Shown: positions 24,549-32,699 of the stretch, one piece after another
Layout of the letters: each line of letters starts with the position of its first letter
Position numbering within the stretch: position 1 is the stretch's first letter
Assembly: GCA_046263055.1 (NCBI GenBank)
Contig: JBHELO010000058.1
Span: forward strand, 1 to 38,562
Length of the DNA: 38,562 bases
DNA from: DATAQC01 sp046263055
Lineage (GTDB): Bacteria; Actinomycetota; Acidimicrobiia; Acidimicrobiales; AC-14
Reading direction: 5' to 3'
The notes under the pieces: model-generated
Databases searched by the model: none
The model's input: only the letters and a program-made list of their open reading frames with translations
What the model was told of the DNA's origin: nothing
Position numbers and translations under genes: made by a program

Positions 24549-26504
24549 ATGGACCCAACACCTCCCAAGCCCCGTCGCGGCAAGCGGAGCGGCACCGAGA
24601 ACGCACAGGGGACCTGGCGGGAGCGGGCCCGTCGGTGGGGCCGGGGCGCGGTGGGCGACCTGGCTCTCGCCCTCGTCGCCCTCCTGGCCGTGTATGCCCT
24701 CGCCCTCTACGTCCTGCGGCCCGACTCGTCGGGCCAAGAGGTGCCCCTCGACGTGGTCCTTCGGGCGGCCAACGACCACACCCTGCGCACGGCGCGCTTC
24801 CTCGACCAGGACGCCCGCATCACCGGCACCATCGCCGCCTCCGGGGCCCAGCCCGCGTTGCGGTTCTTCACGTCCTACCCGAGCAGCGACGCCGCCACCA
24901 ACGACCTGCTCAAGACCGTCTACAGCGGCGGCGCCCGTATCACCGTGGACTCCCAGTCCACCAAGCGGCTGGTGCGGTTCCTGGCCCAGTTCCTGCTGCC
25001 GCTGCTCATCCTGGCCGATCTGTTCGCCCTGCTGTTCGCCCTCACCCGCACGGGCGGCGGCACGCGGGAGTTCTCGCTGTTCGCCCGCCTGGGCGACCGG
25101 CGGCTGGCGCCCGGGGGCGCGGCGTCGTTCGCCGACGTGGCCGCCGCCGAGGACGCGGTAGCCGAGCTGGCCGAGATCCGCGACTTCCTGGCCGACCGCA
25201 GCGCCTTCGAGCGCATGGGCGCGGCCCCCCCCAAGGGCGTGCTTCTGGTCGGGCCGCCGGGGTGCGGCAAGACCCTCCTGGCCCGGGCGGTGGCCGGGGA
25301 GGCGGCCGCGTCGATCTACAGCGTGTCGGGGTCGGAGTTCGTGGAGTCCCTGGTTGGGGTGGGCGCGGCGCGGGTGCGCGACCTGTTCCGCCAGGCGCGG
25401 GCGTCCACGCCCGCCATCGTGTTCGTGGACGAGCTGGACGCCGTCGGCCGCCAGCGGGGCACCGGCGTGGGCGGTGGCCACGACGAGCGGGAGCAGACGC
25501 TCAACGAGCTGCTCGTGCAGATGGACGGCTTCTCGTCCGGTGAGGGAGTGTTGGTCCTCGGCGCCACCAACCGCCCCGATATCTTGGACCCCGCCCTGCT
25601 GCGCCCCGGGCGGTTCGACCGCCAGGTCACCGTGGAGCGCCCCGACGCCGGCGGGCGGCTGGCCATCCTCCGCCTCCACGCCAAGGGCAAGCGCCTGGCC
25701 GACGCTGCCACCGACCTCCCGGAGGTGGCGGCGGCCACGCCCGGCTTCACCGGCGCCGACCTGGCCAACGTGCTGAACGAGGCCGCCCTGCTGGCCGTGC
25801 GCGACCGGGCCACGGCCGTCGGCCGGTCCCACCTGGACGAGGCGGTCGACCGGGTGGTGGCCGGGCCCCGGCGGCGGGCCACCCTGTTCTCCGATGCCGA
25901 CAAGGCCCGCATCGCCTGCCACGAGAGCGGCCACGCGGTGGTGGCGGCGGCGCTGGGCCGGACCGACTCCCTCGACAAGCTGTCCATCGTGTCCCGGGGC
26001 CGGGGCATCGGCCACCTCGCCCTCTTGTCGGGCGCCACCGTCCTGCCGACCCGGGGCGACATGGAGACGTCCATCACCATCGCCATGGCCGGCATCGCCG
26101 CCGAGGAGCTCGTCTACGGCGAGCCGTCGACGGGTGCCGAGGACGACCTGCAGCGGGCCACCGCCACCGCCCGGGACATGGCCGGCCGGTACGGCATGAG
26201 CGAGCGCCTGGGCCGGGTACGGGTGCTGAGCGACGCGGGGGAGGTCTTCCTGGGGCGCGACTACCTGCGCACCCGGGAGGTGTCCCAGCCCACCCTCGAG
26301 CACCTCGATGCCGAGGTGAGCCGCATCCTGTCCGAGCAGGAGCAGCGGGCCCGGTCCGTCCTCCTCCAGTCGCGCGCCGTGCTCGACTCCCTCGCCGCCG
26401 ATCTCGTGCTGTACGAGACCCTGCGGGGCGACGAGCTGGCCTCGGCCCTGGCCTCCGTGCCCCGCGTCGGCTCCTGGCACAGCCGGGCCGACGCCCGGCG
26501 CTGA
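24549..26504 (+). CDS. FtsH-like membrane AAA+ zinc protease (first copy)
   Basis: A 651-residue ATP-dependent membrane protease. TM1 is about 37-57 and TM2 about 143-165, with an external domain of about 85 residues between them. The AAA domain has Walker A GPPGCGKT (235-242), Walker B IVFVDELDAVG, the pore-type segment following SGSEFVE and the second region of homology NRPDILDPALLRPGRFDR. The peptidase zinc motif is H458-ESGH-462, and the third ligand is likely the Asp in GAEDDLQRAT. ATG 24549 follows GAGGAGG. All catalytic residues of FtsH are present. It heads an operon with a response regulator and two ATPases. A second FtsH-like gene at 32700 differs considerably in sequence, so these are probably specialised copies and not the housekeeping enzyme. 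Confidence 0.93.
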   Translation: MDPTPPKPRRGKRSGTENAQGTWRERARRWGRGAVGDLALALVALLAVYALALYVLRPDSSGQEVPLDVVLRAANDHTLRTARFLDQDARITGTIAASGAQPALRFFTSYPSSDAATNDLLKTVYSGGARITVDSQSTKRLVRFLAQFLLPLLILADLFALLFALTRTGGGTREFSLFARLGDRRLAPGGAASFADVAAAEDAVAELAEIRDFLADRSAFERMGAAPPKGVLLVGPPGCGKTLLARAVAGEAAASIYSVSGSEFVESLVGVGAARVRDLFRQARASTPAIVFVDELDAVGRQRGTGVGGGHDEREQTLNELLVQMDGFSSGEGVLVLGATNRPDILDPALLRPGRFDRQVTVERPDAGGRLAILRLHAKGKRLADAATDLPEVAAATPGFTGADLANVLNEAALLAVRDRATAVGRSHLDEAVDRVVAGPRRRATLFSDADKARIACHESGHAVVAAALGRTDSLDKLSIVSRGRGIGHLALLSGATVLPTRGDMETSITIAMAGIAAEELVYGEPSTGAEDDLQRATATARDMAGRYGMSERLGRVRVLSDAGEVFLGRDYLRTREVSQPTLEHLDAEVSRILSEQEQRARSVLLQSRAVLDSLAADLVLYETLRGDELASALASVPRVGSWHSRADARR

Positions 26505-26507
26505 GCG

Positions 26508-27227
26508 GTGCCGGCGGCGGTCGTCGTGGTTCCCTCCCCGGCGGACCAGAAGGCGGACCAGAGAGCCAGGATCCTCGTGGTGGAGGACGACGAGCCCATC
26601 CGCTCGGCCCTCGTCGTCACGCTGCGGGCCGAGGGCTACGAGGTGCGCCCGGAGCCCGACGGCTCGGCCATAACCACCGCCGCCGACCAGTTCCGGCCCG
26701 ACCTCGCCATCCTGGACGTCCGCCTGCCGTCGGGCCCCGACGGCTACGGCATCGCCCGCATCCTGCGGGGGTCGAGCGACCTGCCCCTGCTGTTCGTGAC
26801 CGCCGCCGACAGCCTCGACGCCCGCCTGGCCGGTTTCAAGGCGGGCGCCGACGACTACCTGGTCAAGCCCTTCTCCATGGCCGAGCTGGTCGCCCGGGTG
26901 CATGCCCTGCTGCGCCGGGCCGGGCGCCTGTCGTCCCAGGTCCGCCAGGTGGGCGACCTGATCGTGGACGAGGGGGCGCGCACCGTGCGGCGGGCGGGCC
27001 AGGCCATCGAGCTCACGAGGACCGAGTACAGCCTCCTGGCCGCCCTGGTCAGCCACCCCGGCCAGGTCCTCTCCAAGATCCAGCTCCTCACCCTGGTCTG
27101 GGGGTTCGACGCCTACGGCACCAACCTGGTGGAGGTGCACGTCAGCACCCTGCGCAAGAAGCTGGAGGCCCACGGCCCCCGCCTGGTGCACACCGTGCGG
27201 GGCGCCGGGTACGTCCTGCGGGCCTGA
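26508..27227 (+). CDS. OmpR/PhoB-family response regulator
   Basis: A 239-residue response regulator. The receiver domain (about 21-130) has the acidic pocket VVEDDE (E26, D27, D28), phosphoacceptor D70 in AILDVRLP, T98 and K120 in DYLVKPF. The DNA-binding winged helix (about 145-238) has LTRTEYSLLAALVSHPGQVL and VEVHVSTLRKKLE with the C-terminal GAGYVLRA. The GTG at 26508 is 3 bases after the protease stop. The likely partner kinase is the PAS histidine kinase at 28806-29960. OmpR-family proteins bind direct repeats with about 11-base spacing; two such CTTCAG repeats occur upstream of surface-protein genes in this window. Confidence 0.93.
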   Translation: MPAAVVVVPSPADQKADQRARILVVEDDEPIRSALVVTLRAEGYEVRPEPDGSAITTAADQFRPDLAILDVRLPSGPDGYGIARILRGSSDLPLLFVTAADSLDARLAGFKAGADDYLVKPFSMAELVARVHALLRRAGRLSSQVRQVGDLIVDEGARTVRRAGQAIELTRTEYSLLAALVSHPGQVLSKIQLLTLVWGFDAYGTNLVEVHVSTLRKKLEAHGPRLVHTVRGAGYVLRA

Positions 27228-27232
27228 TCGCG

Positions 27233-27970
27233 GTGATCCCCAAGCTGGCGGTGGTCGGCAAGGGAGGATCGGGCAAGACGGTGCTGGCCGCCCTCCTGGC
27301 CCGGGCCCTCAGCGACCGGGGCCTCATCGTCCTGGCCGTCGACCTGGACGCCAACCCCGGCCTGGCCGTCGCCCTCGGCGTCCCCGCCTACGACATCGCC
27401 ATCCCGAGCTCGGCCATCGAGCGTCGCCCGGACGTGCCCTACGGCTGGGGCCTGGCCCGCCACCTGAGCCCGGAAGAGGCGGTGCGCCGCTTCGCCATCC
27501 AGGCCGGCGACCGCATCGGCTTCCTAGGCTACGGCAACATGGCCGGCGCCGACACGCCCCTGCACCAGTACCTGAGCGCGGTCCGAGAGGTGGCGGCGGA
27601 TTTCGACCAGCCCGGCTGGGTGGTGGTAGCCGACCTGGCGGCGGGCCCGACCAACGCCTTCGAGGGCTACGCCGGCCTGGCGTCCACCGTCCTGGTCACG
27701 GTCGAGGCCACGCCCACGTCGGTGCTCACCGCCCGGCGCCTCGTCGAGCTCCTGGCCCACGACGGCGTGCGGGTTGAGGTGGTGGTGACCAAGGCCCGCT
27801 CGGCGGCCGACGCCGAGTTGGTGGCCGAGTCCATCACGCCGCTGGCCGCAGTGCCCTTCGACGACGAGGTGCGCGGCCGGGCCCTGGGCGACGGAGGGGT
27901 CGTGGGCGTCGGGCGCGCCAGCCCGGCCCTGCTGGCGGTGCACGGCCTGCTGGCCCAGCTAGGGTTCTGA
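27233..27970 (+). CDS. CooC/MinD-like P-loop ATPase (first of a pair)
   Basis: A 245-residue SIMIBI-class ATPase with a deviant Walker A VVGKGGSGKTVLAALLA at the N-terminus, a switch I segment AVDLDANPGLAVALG and a VVADLAAGPTN segment at the Walker B position. The central part has YGNMAGADTPLHQYL and lacks the Cys cluster seen in the next gene. GTG 27233 is 5 bases after the response regulator stop. Related proteins insert metals, position complexes or act as dimeric switches. The middle of the operon, between a signalling protein and a second ATPase, suggests a regulatory or assembly role, but the target is unknown. Confidence 0.8.
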   Translation: MIPKLAVVGKGGSGKTVLAALLARALSDRGLIVLAVDLDANPGLAVALGVPAYDIAIPSSAIERRPDVPYGWGLARHLSPEEAVRRFAIQAGDRIGFLGYGNMAGADTPLHQYLSAVREVAADFDQPGWVVVADLAAGPTNAFEGYAGLASTVLVTVEATPTSVLTARRLVELLAHDGVRVEVVVTKARSAADAELVAESITPLAAVPFDDEVRGRALGDGGVVGVGRASPALLAVHGLLAQLGF

Positions 27971-27985
27971 CGGCATGGGTGACCG

Positions 27986-28816
27986 ATGAAGGTGGCCGTC
28001 ACCGGCAAGGGGGGGGTGGGCAAGACCACCGTCACCGCCATCCTGGCCCGCACGCTGGCGGCCGGCGGGCACCCGGTGGTGGCCGTCGACGCCGACCCCA
28101 ACCCCAACCTGGGCATCGCCCTGGGCATCGGCGTGGCCGCCACCGAGCGCCTCGACGCGGTGGCCAACGCCCTGCTCCGGAAGCGGGCCGACCACCACCA
28201 CGACCCCCACGCCGCCGCCGCCGACGAGGACGCCGCCGCCGGCTCTCAGAGCCACCGCGCCGCTCCCGCCGCCGCCCACGACCAGCCGGCCCGGGAGGCG
28301 GAAGACCTGCTCGACGAGCTGGGCTGCACCGTGCCCGGCGGCGTCCGCCTGCTCCAGACCGGGCGCATCGAACGACCGTCGGACGGCTGCCTGTGTTGCG
28401 GGTCACACCGGGCCACCCGCCAGGTCTTCAGCGATCTGGTGGCCGACGACCGGATGGTGGTGGCCGACCTGGAGGCCGGGGTCACCGACCTGTGCTGGAC
28501 CGACCCGAAGCCCGGCGACGCGGTGGTCGTCGTGTCCACCGCCGACCGCAGTTCGGTGGAGATCGCCCGCCGCGCCCTCCAAGTGACGCGCGACCTGGAG
28601 GTCGACCGGGTGATCGTGGTGGCCAACCGCCTCGAGGACCCGGCCGAGGCCGACGCGATGCGGCGGATGCTCGATGGTGCTGAGGTCGTCGAGATGCCCG
28701 AGGACGCCGCCATCACCGACGCCGACCGCCGGGGGGTGGCGGCGGTGGATGCCGCCCCGGGAAGCCCGGCGGTCGGCGCCGTGGCGGCGCTGGCCGCCCG
28801 CCTCCTCAGCGGCTGA
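27986..28816 (+). CDS. CooC-like P-loop ATPase with His-rich insert and Cys cluster
   Basis: A 276-residue ATPase with deviant Walker A VTGKGGVGKTTV, switch segment AVDADPNPNLGIALG and VVADLEAGVTDL at the Walker B position. Residues 66-100 form an insert rich in His, Ala and Asp (H70, H71, H72, H75, H90, H98). It is followed by a metal-type cluster C135-L-C137-C138 ending with H141. Nickel-inserting CooC proteins of CO dehydrogenase carry a CxC at their dimer interface, so metal binding is plausible, but no CO dehydrogenase gene is visible here. The ATG at 27986 lies 15 bases after the first ATPase. The last 11 bases overlap the convergent kinase gene. Confidence 0.83.
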   Translation: MKVAVTGKGGVGKTTVTAILARTLAAGGHPVVAVDADPNPNLGIALGIGVAATERLDAVANALLRKRADHHHDPHAAAADEDAAAGSQSHRAAPAAAHDQPAREAEDLLDELGCTVPGGVRLLQTGRIERPSDGCLCCGSHRATRQVFSDLVADDRMVVADLEAGVTDLCWTDPKPGDAVVVVSTADRSSVEIARRALQVTRDLEVDRVIVVANRLEDPAEADAMRRMLDGAEVVEMPEDAAITDADRRGVAAVDAAPGSPAVGAVAALAARLLSG

Positions 28817-29960
28817 ACGGCTCCGCGGGCAGCGTCGGCACCGTCGGCGGGAGCGGCCCGGGCCGGGCCGCGCCGCCACATCCGACCTCCGGCGCCTGGG
28901 CCGGGAGCCGCAGCACGAACCCGTCGTCGTAGAGGAGGTCACCGCCGTGGGCCCGAGCCAGCCCCCGGGCGATGGGCAGGCCCAGGCCCGACCCGCCCTG
29001 GCCGTCGAGGCTCACGAAGCGCTCGAAGGCCCGTTCGACGGCGGCACCGGCCAGGCCCGGCCCGTCGTCGGTCACCCGGACCTCCACCGTCTCCGGACCC
29101 TCGTCGACTACGACGGCCACGCGCGACCCGGCATGGCGGCGGGCGTTGTCCAACAGGTTGGCCACGACCTCGCGGACCACGTCGGCGTCGAGGCGGGGCC
29201 GCCGACCGGATGTCGCTGCCACCTGCACGTCCACCTCCAACTCCGGGCTCAACGCCCGGCACCGCAGCACCTCGTCGGCGCACACCGCGGCCACGTCGCA
29301 CGGACGGAAGGTCAGGACCTCACCCGAGTCCACCCGGGCCAGGCGGAGCAGCCCGGCCATCACGCGCCCGGCCCGGGAGGTCTCCCGCACGACGTTGAGG
29401 AGCAGCTCGTCGCGCTCCTCCTCGCCCGACCCCCGAAGCAGGGTCTCGGCGTTGGCCCGGATGCCGGCGAGCGGCGTTCGCAGCTGGTGGGCAGCGTCGG
29501 CCAGGAAGCGCCGGGAGGCGGCCTCCGACTCCCGGGCGTCGTGCAGGGCCTGCTCCAGCGACGCCAAGGTGGCCTCCAGGGTGGCCGCCATCCACCGCTG
29601 GCGGGTGACGTCGCGAGCGATGACGCTGGCGCCGGTGAGCGCGCCGCCCGGGTCGTGCACCGCGGACACGGTGACCGCGAGCCGGAGGGCCACGCCGTTG
29701 CTGCGCAGGGCGGCCACGTCGTGGCGCGCCGTCTCGGTGCCGTCGACCAACGCCCGCCACCAGCGTTCGACGACCGGGCGCTCCTCGGGCGGGACGAGCA
29801 TGGTGGCCGGCGAGCCGACGGCGTCGGCCGCCTCCCAGCCGAAGGTGCGCGCTGCCGCCCGGTTCCAGCTGCGGATGGTGCCCTCCAGGTCGACGCCGAG
29901 GATCGCCTCGTCGAGAGACTCGACCAGCGCCGCCATCCCCCGCAGGTGCTCGACGTCCAC
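28806..29960 (-). CDS. Soluble PAS-domain sensor histidine kinase
   Basis: A 384-residue histidine kinase without membrane segments. The PAS domain covers about 8-120 (DEAILGVDLEGTIRSWNRAA), the dimerisation domain holds the phospho-acceptor H158 in FLADAAHQLRTPLAG, and the ATPase domain has the N box VVANLLDNARRHAG, G1 VTDDGPGLAG and G2 GGSGLGLPIARG. The C-terminal 40 residues are Pro/Gly-rich. It is convergent with, and overlaps by 11 bases, the CooC-like gene, and faces the OmpR-type regulator across two ATPase genes. The GTG at 29960 is the assumed start. It should sense a cytoplasmic signal and phosphorylate the regulator at 26508. Confidence 0.9.
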   Translation of the reverse strand: MDVEHLRGMAALVESLDEAILGVDLEGTIRSWNRAAARTFGWEAADAVGSPATMLVPPEERPVVERWWRALVDGTETARHDVAALRSNGVALRLAVTVSAVHDPGGALTGASVIARDVTRQRWMAATLEATLASLEQALHDARESEAASRRFLADAAHQLRTPLAGIRANAETLLRGSGEEERDELLLNVVRETSRAGRVMAGLLRLARVDSGEVLTFRPCDVAAVCADEVLRCRALSPELEVDVQVAATSGRRPRLDADVVREVVANLLDNARRHAGSRVAVVVDEGPETVEVRVTDDGPGLAGAAVERAFERFVSLDGQGGSGLGLPIARGLARAHGGDLLYDDGFVLRLPAQAPEVGCGGAARPGPLPPTVPTLPAEPFSR

Positions 29961-30017
29961 GGGCGAGGGGACGTCATCCCCGGCGTCGTCGGAATGGATG
30001 GAAGGACTGCGGCCGCT

Positions 30018-30039
30018 GATCGTCTACGTGTACACGATC
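30018..30039. promoter_or_regulatory. Dyad, possible operator
   Basis: GATCGT (30018-30023) pairs with ACGATC (30034-30039), and the 10-base CGTGTACACG at 30027-30036 is itself a perfect palindrome. The dyad lies 58 bases upstream of the kinase start. It looks like a site for a dimeric repressor; the cognate protein is unknown. Confidence 0.4.
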
Positions 30040-30178
30040 GGCGGGATGGACGCCGACCGGGCGTCGGCCCCGGCCGCCAAAGGCGTCGATGATCCGGTCA
30101 GCTCTCCGGGCACCTGCGGGGTGGGGGCGAGCCGGACGCCCGGTCCCGGGCCGGCCCGGTGCGGCTGATACGTGGGAT

Positions 30179-30218
30179 CTTCAGCCCACCTTCAGTAACC
30201 CTGGCGCGAAACTAGGCT
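30179..30218 (+). promoter_or_regulatory. CTTCAG-N5-CTTCAG box with -10 element
   Basis: CTTCAG occurs at 30179-30184 and 30190-30195, 11 bases apart. The second copy lies exactly 17 bases upstream of TAGGCT (30213-30218), so it takes the place of a -35 hexamer. This is the arrangement of promoters activated by OmpR/PhoB-family regulators. It is 105 bases upstream of the FG-GAP start, and a similar pair occurs at 36312-36328. Confidence 0.55.
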
Positions 30219-30299
30219 CTTGAGGGCTGGCGGGGCTGCCTGTGGCTCCGCGCTCGGGCGGGCCGCTCTCCACGGACCGTGAGCGATCGGAGTACCACC

Positions 30300-32597
30300 A
30301 TGACGACAGAGAACCGGGTCCTCGGCTCGGCCCCCCTTCGTCGCGCCCGGAGGCTGGGTGCGCGCCTGGCCAAGGTCGGCGTCGTCGCCGCCCTGGCCGG
30401 CACTGCGTTGGCCGGGTCGGTGCCCGCCTCGGCGTCGCCGCCGTCGCCGTCGGCGCCATGGGTGCCGATGCGCATCGACTCGCCCGACCAGCCCGCACTC
30501 CGCTGGGGTGAGCGCCTGGTGGCGGCGTCGCTGCCCGGCCCCTTGGGCGGCAACCCCGTCACCAACGGTGACCTCAACGGCGACGGCGTCAAGGACTTCT
30601 GGACCGCTGACCCGTTCGAGACCATCGGGGGCAACCCCAACCAGGGCCGCGTCTTCGCGGTGAGCGGGAAGACCTTCCAGGTCCTCTACCGCATCGACGC
30701 GCCGGTAGTGCAGCCCGCCGACAACGCCGCCTTCGGCTTCTTCATCTCGTCGCCGGGCGACGTGAACGGCGACGGCATCCCCGACATCGTCTCCGGCACC
30801 GACGCCCAGAACGTGCCCGTCCAGCCCGGCTTGGGCGGCTGCACCTCGCCGGCCGCGCCGGAGCCCAACGGGTGCAACGAGAACCAGGGCGAGGCCTGGG
30901 TGTTCAGCGGGGCCAACGGCGCCCTCCTGTACGCCCTCAACGATCCCACGCCCCAGGGCTCGACCGGTCCCGGCGGCTCGGCCCGCTTCGGCTCCCGCAT
31001 CGGCCGCGCCGGTGACATCAACAACGATGGCGTGCCCGACATCATCGTCGGCGCTTCCAACCAGGACGTGTGCGACAACGCCACCTGCACGGCGGCGGTG
31101 GCCGCCGCCCAGGGGACGGCCGGCACCCAGGCGGCGGCCGGCGACCTGGCCTGCGGCGACGTCTCGCCCATCCCCGCAGGGTGCGGTGTCAACCAGGGAG
31201 AGGCGTTCATCTTCAGCGGGGCTAATGGCGCCCTCCTGCGCACCATCGATCTCCCGGTTGCCGATCAGGTGCCCACGGCCACCAGCGCCTGCACCGCCAA
31301 CTGCGGCAACCTGGGCCTGGCCGTGCAGAGCCCGGGTGACCTGAACAACGACGGCGTCCCCGACCAGCAGGTGGACGCCTCCAACCTCACGGTGGGGGGC
31401 AAGGCCGGCCAGGGCCGCGTCTACCTGTTCAGCGGGGCCACCGGCGCCCTGCTGGCCCGCATCGACGACCCCGTGCCCCAGGCCGGGGCCACCTTCGGCT
31501 TCCAGGACGCGGCGCCCAACTCCCCCGGCGACATCAACGGCGACGGCGTGCCCGACATCTACGCCAACGGCTTCGGCCAGGACGGCCCCCTGGGTGCCGG
31601 CCAGGGCCGGGCCTGGATCTTCGACGGGGCCACCACAGTGGCCACCGGGGTGGGCCAGCTCCTGGTCACCGTCGACGACCCCACGCCTGAGCTGGGCGGG
31701 CAGTTCGGCTGGTCGATGACCACCACCGACTACAACAACGACACCAAGGCCGACTTCTACGTGGGCCAGTCGCCCCACCACGTGGCCGGGGCCACGGGCA
31801 GCGGCGGCACCTACATCTTCGACGGCCCGGCCAGCGCCGCCGCCCACACGGGGGTCCTGGCCAAGGCCCTGGAGCTGCCCAACTACGACTTCCAGCCCAG
31901 CACGTCGTCCAACCTCGGCCCCAACCTGGGCTGGGGCCTGGCCGCCCCCGGCGACCTCGACGGCGACGGCCGCGCCGACTACCTGGCCGGCGCCCCCTTC
32001 AAGGACGTCAAGGGCACCGTCAACGCCGGGCAGATCTTCGCCTTCCAGTCCCGGGAGCGGCCACCGGTGGCCGACTTCGACGGCAACACCACGACCGACT
32101 TCTCGGTGTTCCGGCCCAGCGACGGCAGCTGGTACGTGCAGGGGGGCACCAGCATGGCCTACGGCGCGCCGGGTGACGTGGCCGTCCCCGGCGACTACGA
32201 CGGCGACGGCGTGACCGACGTGGCCGTGTACCGGCCGTCCAACCAGACGTGGTTCATCCACAACAGCTCGGGCCCCGACACGTCGTTCGTGTGGGGCCAG
32301 GCCGGTGACATCCCCGTGCCCGGGGACTACAACGGCGACGGCACGGCCGACGCCGCGGTGTTCCGGCCCAGCACCGGCCAGTGGCTCGTCCAGGGCCAGG
32401 GCACCGTCACCTGGGGCCAGAGCGGCGACATCCCCGTGCCCGGCGACTACAACGGCGACGGCACCACCGACATCGCCGTCTACCGCCCGGGAGCGGCCTC
32501 GGCCTGGTACGTCCTCGGCCAGGGCGGCACGTTCTGGGGCACCACCGGCGACGAGCCGCTGCCCCTCCCCAACGCGATCTACAGGTTCTTCTTCTAG
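30300..32597 (+). CDS. Secreted FG-GAP/VCBS repeat protein with calcium-binding loops
   Basis: A 765-residue exported protein. The N-terminus is basic, followed by a hydrophobic stretch (VGVVAALAGTALAG) and a likely signal peptidase site after PASA. The body has about eleven DxNxDGxxD-type loops, for example DLNGDGVKD, DVNGDGIPD, DINNDGVPD, DYNNDTKAD, DYDGDGVTD and DYNGDGTAD. The first seven lie in FG-GAP beta-propeller-like repeats (FGFFISSPGDVNGDG type). The last four are in a shorter repeat of about 47 residues (VPGDYNGDGTTDIAVYRP). ATG 30300 has CGGAG 8-9 bases upstream and is preferred to the GTG at 30279. It ends in IYRFFF. It is probably a calcium-stabilised surface or matrix adhesin. 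Confidence 0.93.
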   Translation: MTTENRVLGSAPLRRARRLGARLAKVGVVAALAGTALAGSVPASASPPSPSAPWVPMRIDSPDQPALRWGERLVAASLPGPLGGNPVTNGDLNGDGVKDFWTADPFETIGGNPNQGRVFAVSGKTFQVLYRIDAPVVQPADNAAFGFFISSPGDVNGDGIPDIVSGTDAQNVPVQPGLGGCTSPAAPEPNGCNENQGEAWVFSGANGALLYALNDPTPQGSTGPGGSARFGSRIGRAGDINNDGVPDIIVGASNQDVCDNATCTAAVAAAQGTAGTQAAAGDLACGDVSPIPAGCGVNQGEAFIFSGANGALLRTIDLPVADQVPTATSACTANCGNLGLAVQSPGDLNNDGVPDQQVDASNLTVGGKAGQGRVYLFSGATGALLARIDDPVPQAGATFGFQDAAPNSPGDINGDGVPDIYANGFGQDGPLGAGQGRAWIFDGATTVATGVGQLLVTVDDPTPELGGQFGWSMTTTDYNNDTKADFYVGQSPHHVAGATGSGGTYIFDGPASAAAHTGVLAKALELPNYDFQPSTSSNLGPNLGWGLAAPGDLDGDGRADYLAGAPFKDVKGTVNAGQIFAFQSRERPPVADFDGNTTTDFSVFRPSDGSWYVQGGTSMAYGAPGDVAVPGDYDGDGVTDVAVYRPSNQTWFIHNSSGPDTSFVWGQAGDIPVPGDYNGDGTADAAVFRPSTGQWLVQGQGTVTWGQSGDIPVPGDYNGDGTTDIAVYRPGAASAWYVLGQGGTFWGTTGDEPLPLPNAIYRFFF

Positions 32598-32620
32598 GAC
32601 CGGAGCCTCTTGGGGCACAC

Positions 32621-32650
32621 GTTGCGGCCGCCCTCCGGGGCGGCCGCAAC
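32621..32650. terminator. Bidirectional terminator hairpin
   Basis: GTTGCGGCCGCCC at 32621-32633 pairs perfectly with GGGCGGCCGCAAC at 32638-32650 around a TCCG loop. It sits between the converging ends of the FG-GAP gene (32597) and the second FtsH-like gene (32700). No T tract follows on either strand, as is common for high-GC actinobacterial terminators. Confidence 0.75.
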
Positions 32651-32699
32651 TCGCGGGCTGAACGTGTTGTGTCGCCGGCGGCGGGCGGCCGGTTAGACG

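Larger units (their letters stand above)
29961..30299. other. Regulatory spacer between divergent kinase and FG-GAP genes
   Basis: This 339-base region has no gene. It holds a dyad at 30018-30039 and the CTTCAG direct repeats with a -10-like hexamer nearer the FG-GAP gene; both are described separately. It must contain the promoters of the kinase (minus) and of the FG-GAP gene (plus). Confidence 0.6.

Noticed and set aside
22817..25543. Long plus-strand open frame (about 908 codons) across the TylF, polymerase and protease genes
   Set aside because: It is out of frame with three recognisable genes and has an Arg/Pro/Gly-rich composition without domains.
23034..27191. Very long minus-strand open frame (about 1,385 codons) opposite the polymerase, protease and regulator genes
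   Set aside because: It is antisense to several strongly supported genes, has low-complexity Gly/His/Gln/Val-rich composition and no motifs; long shadow frames are usual in GC-rich DNA.
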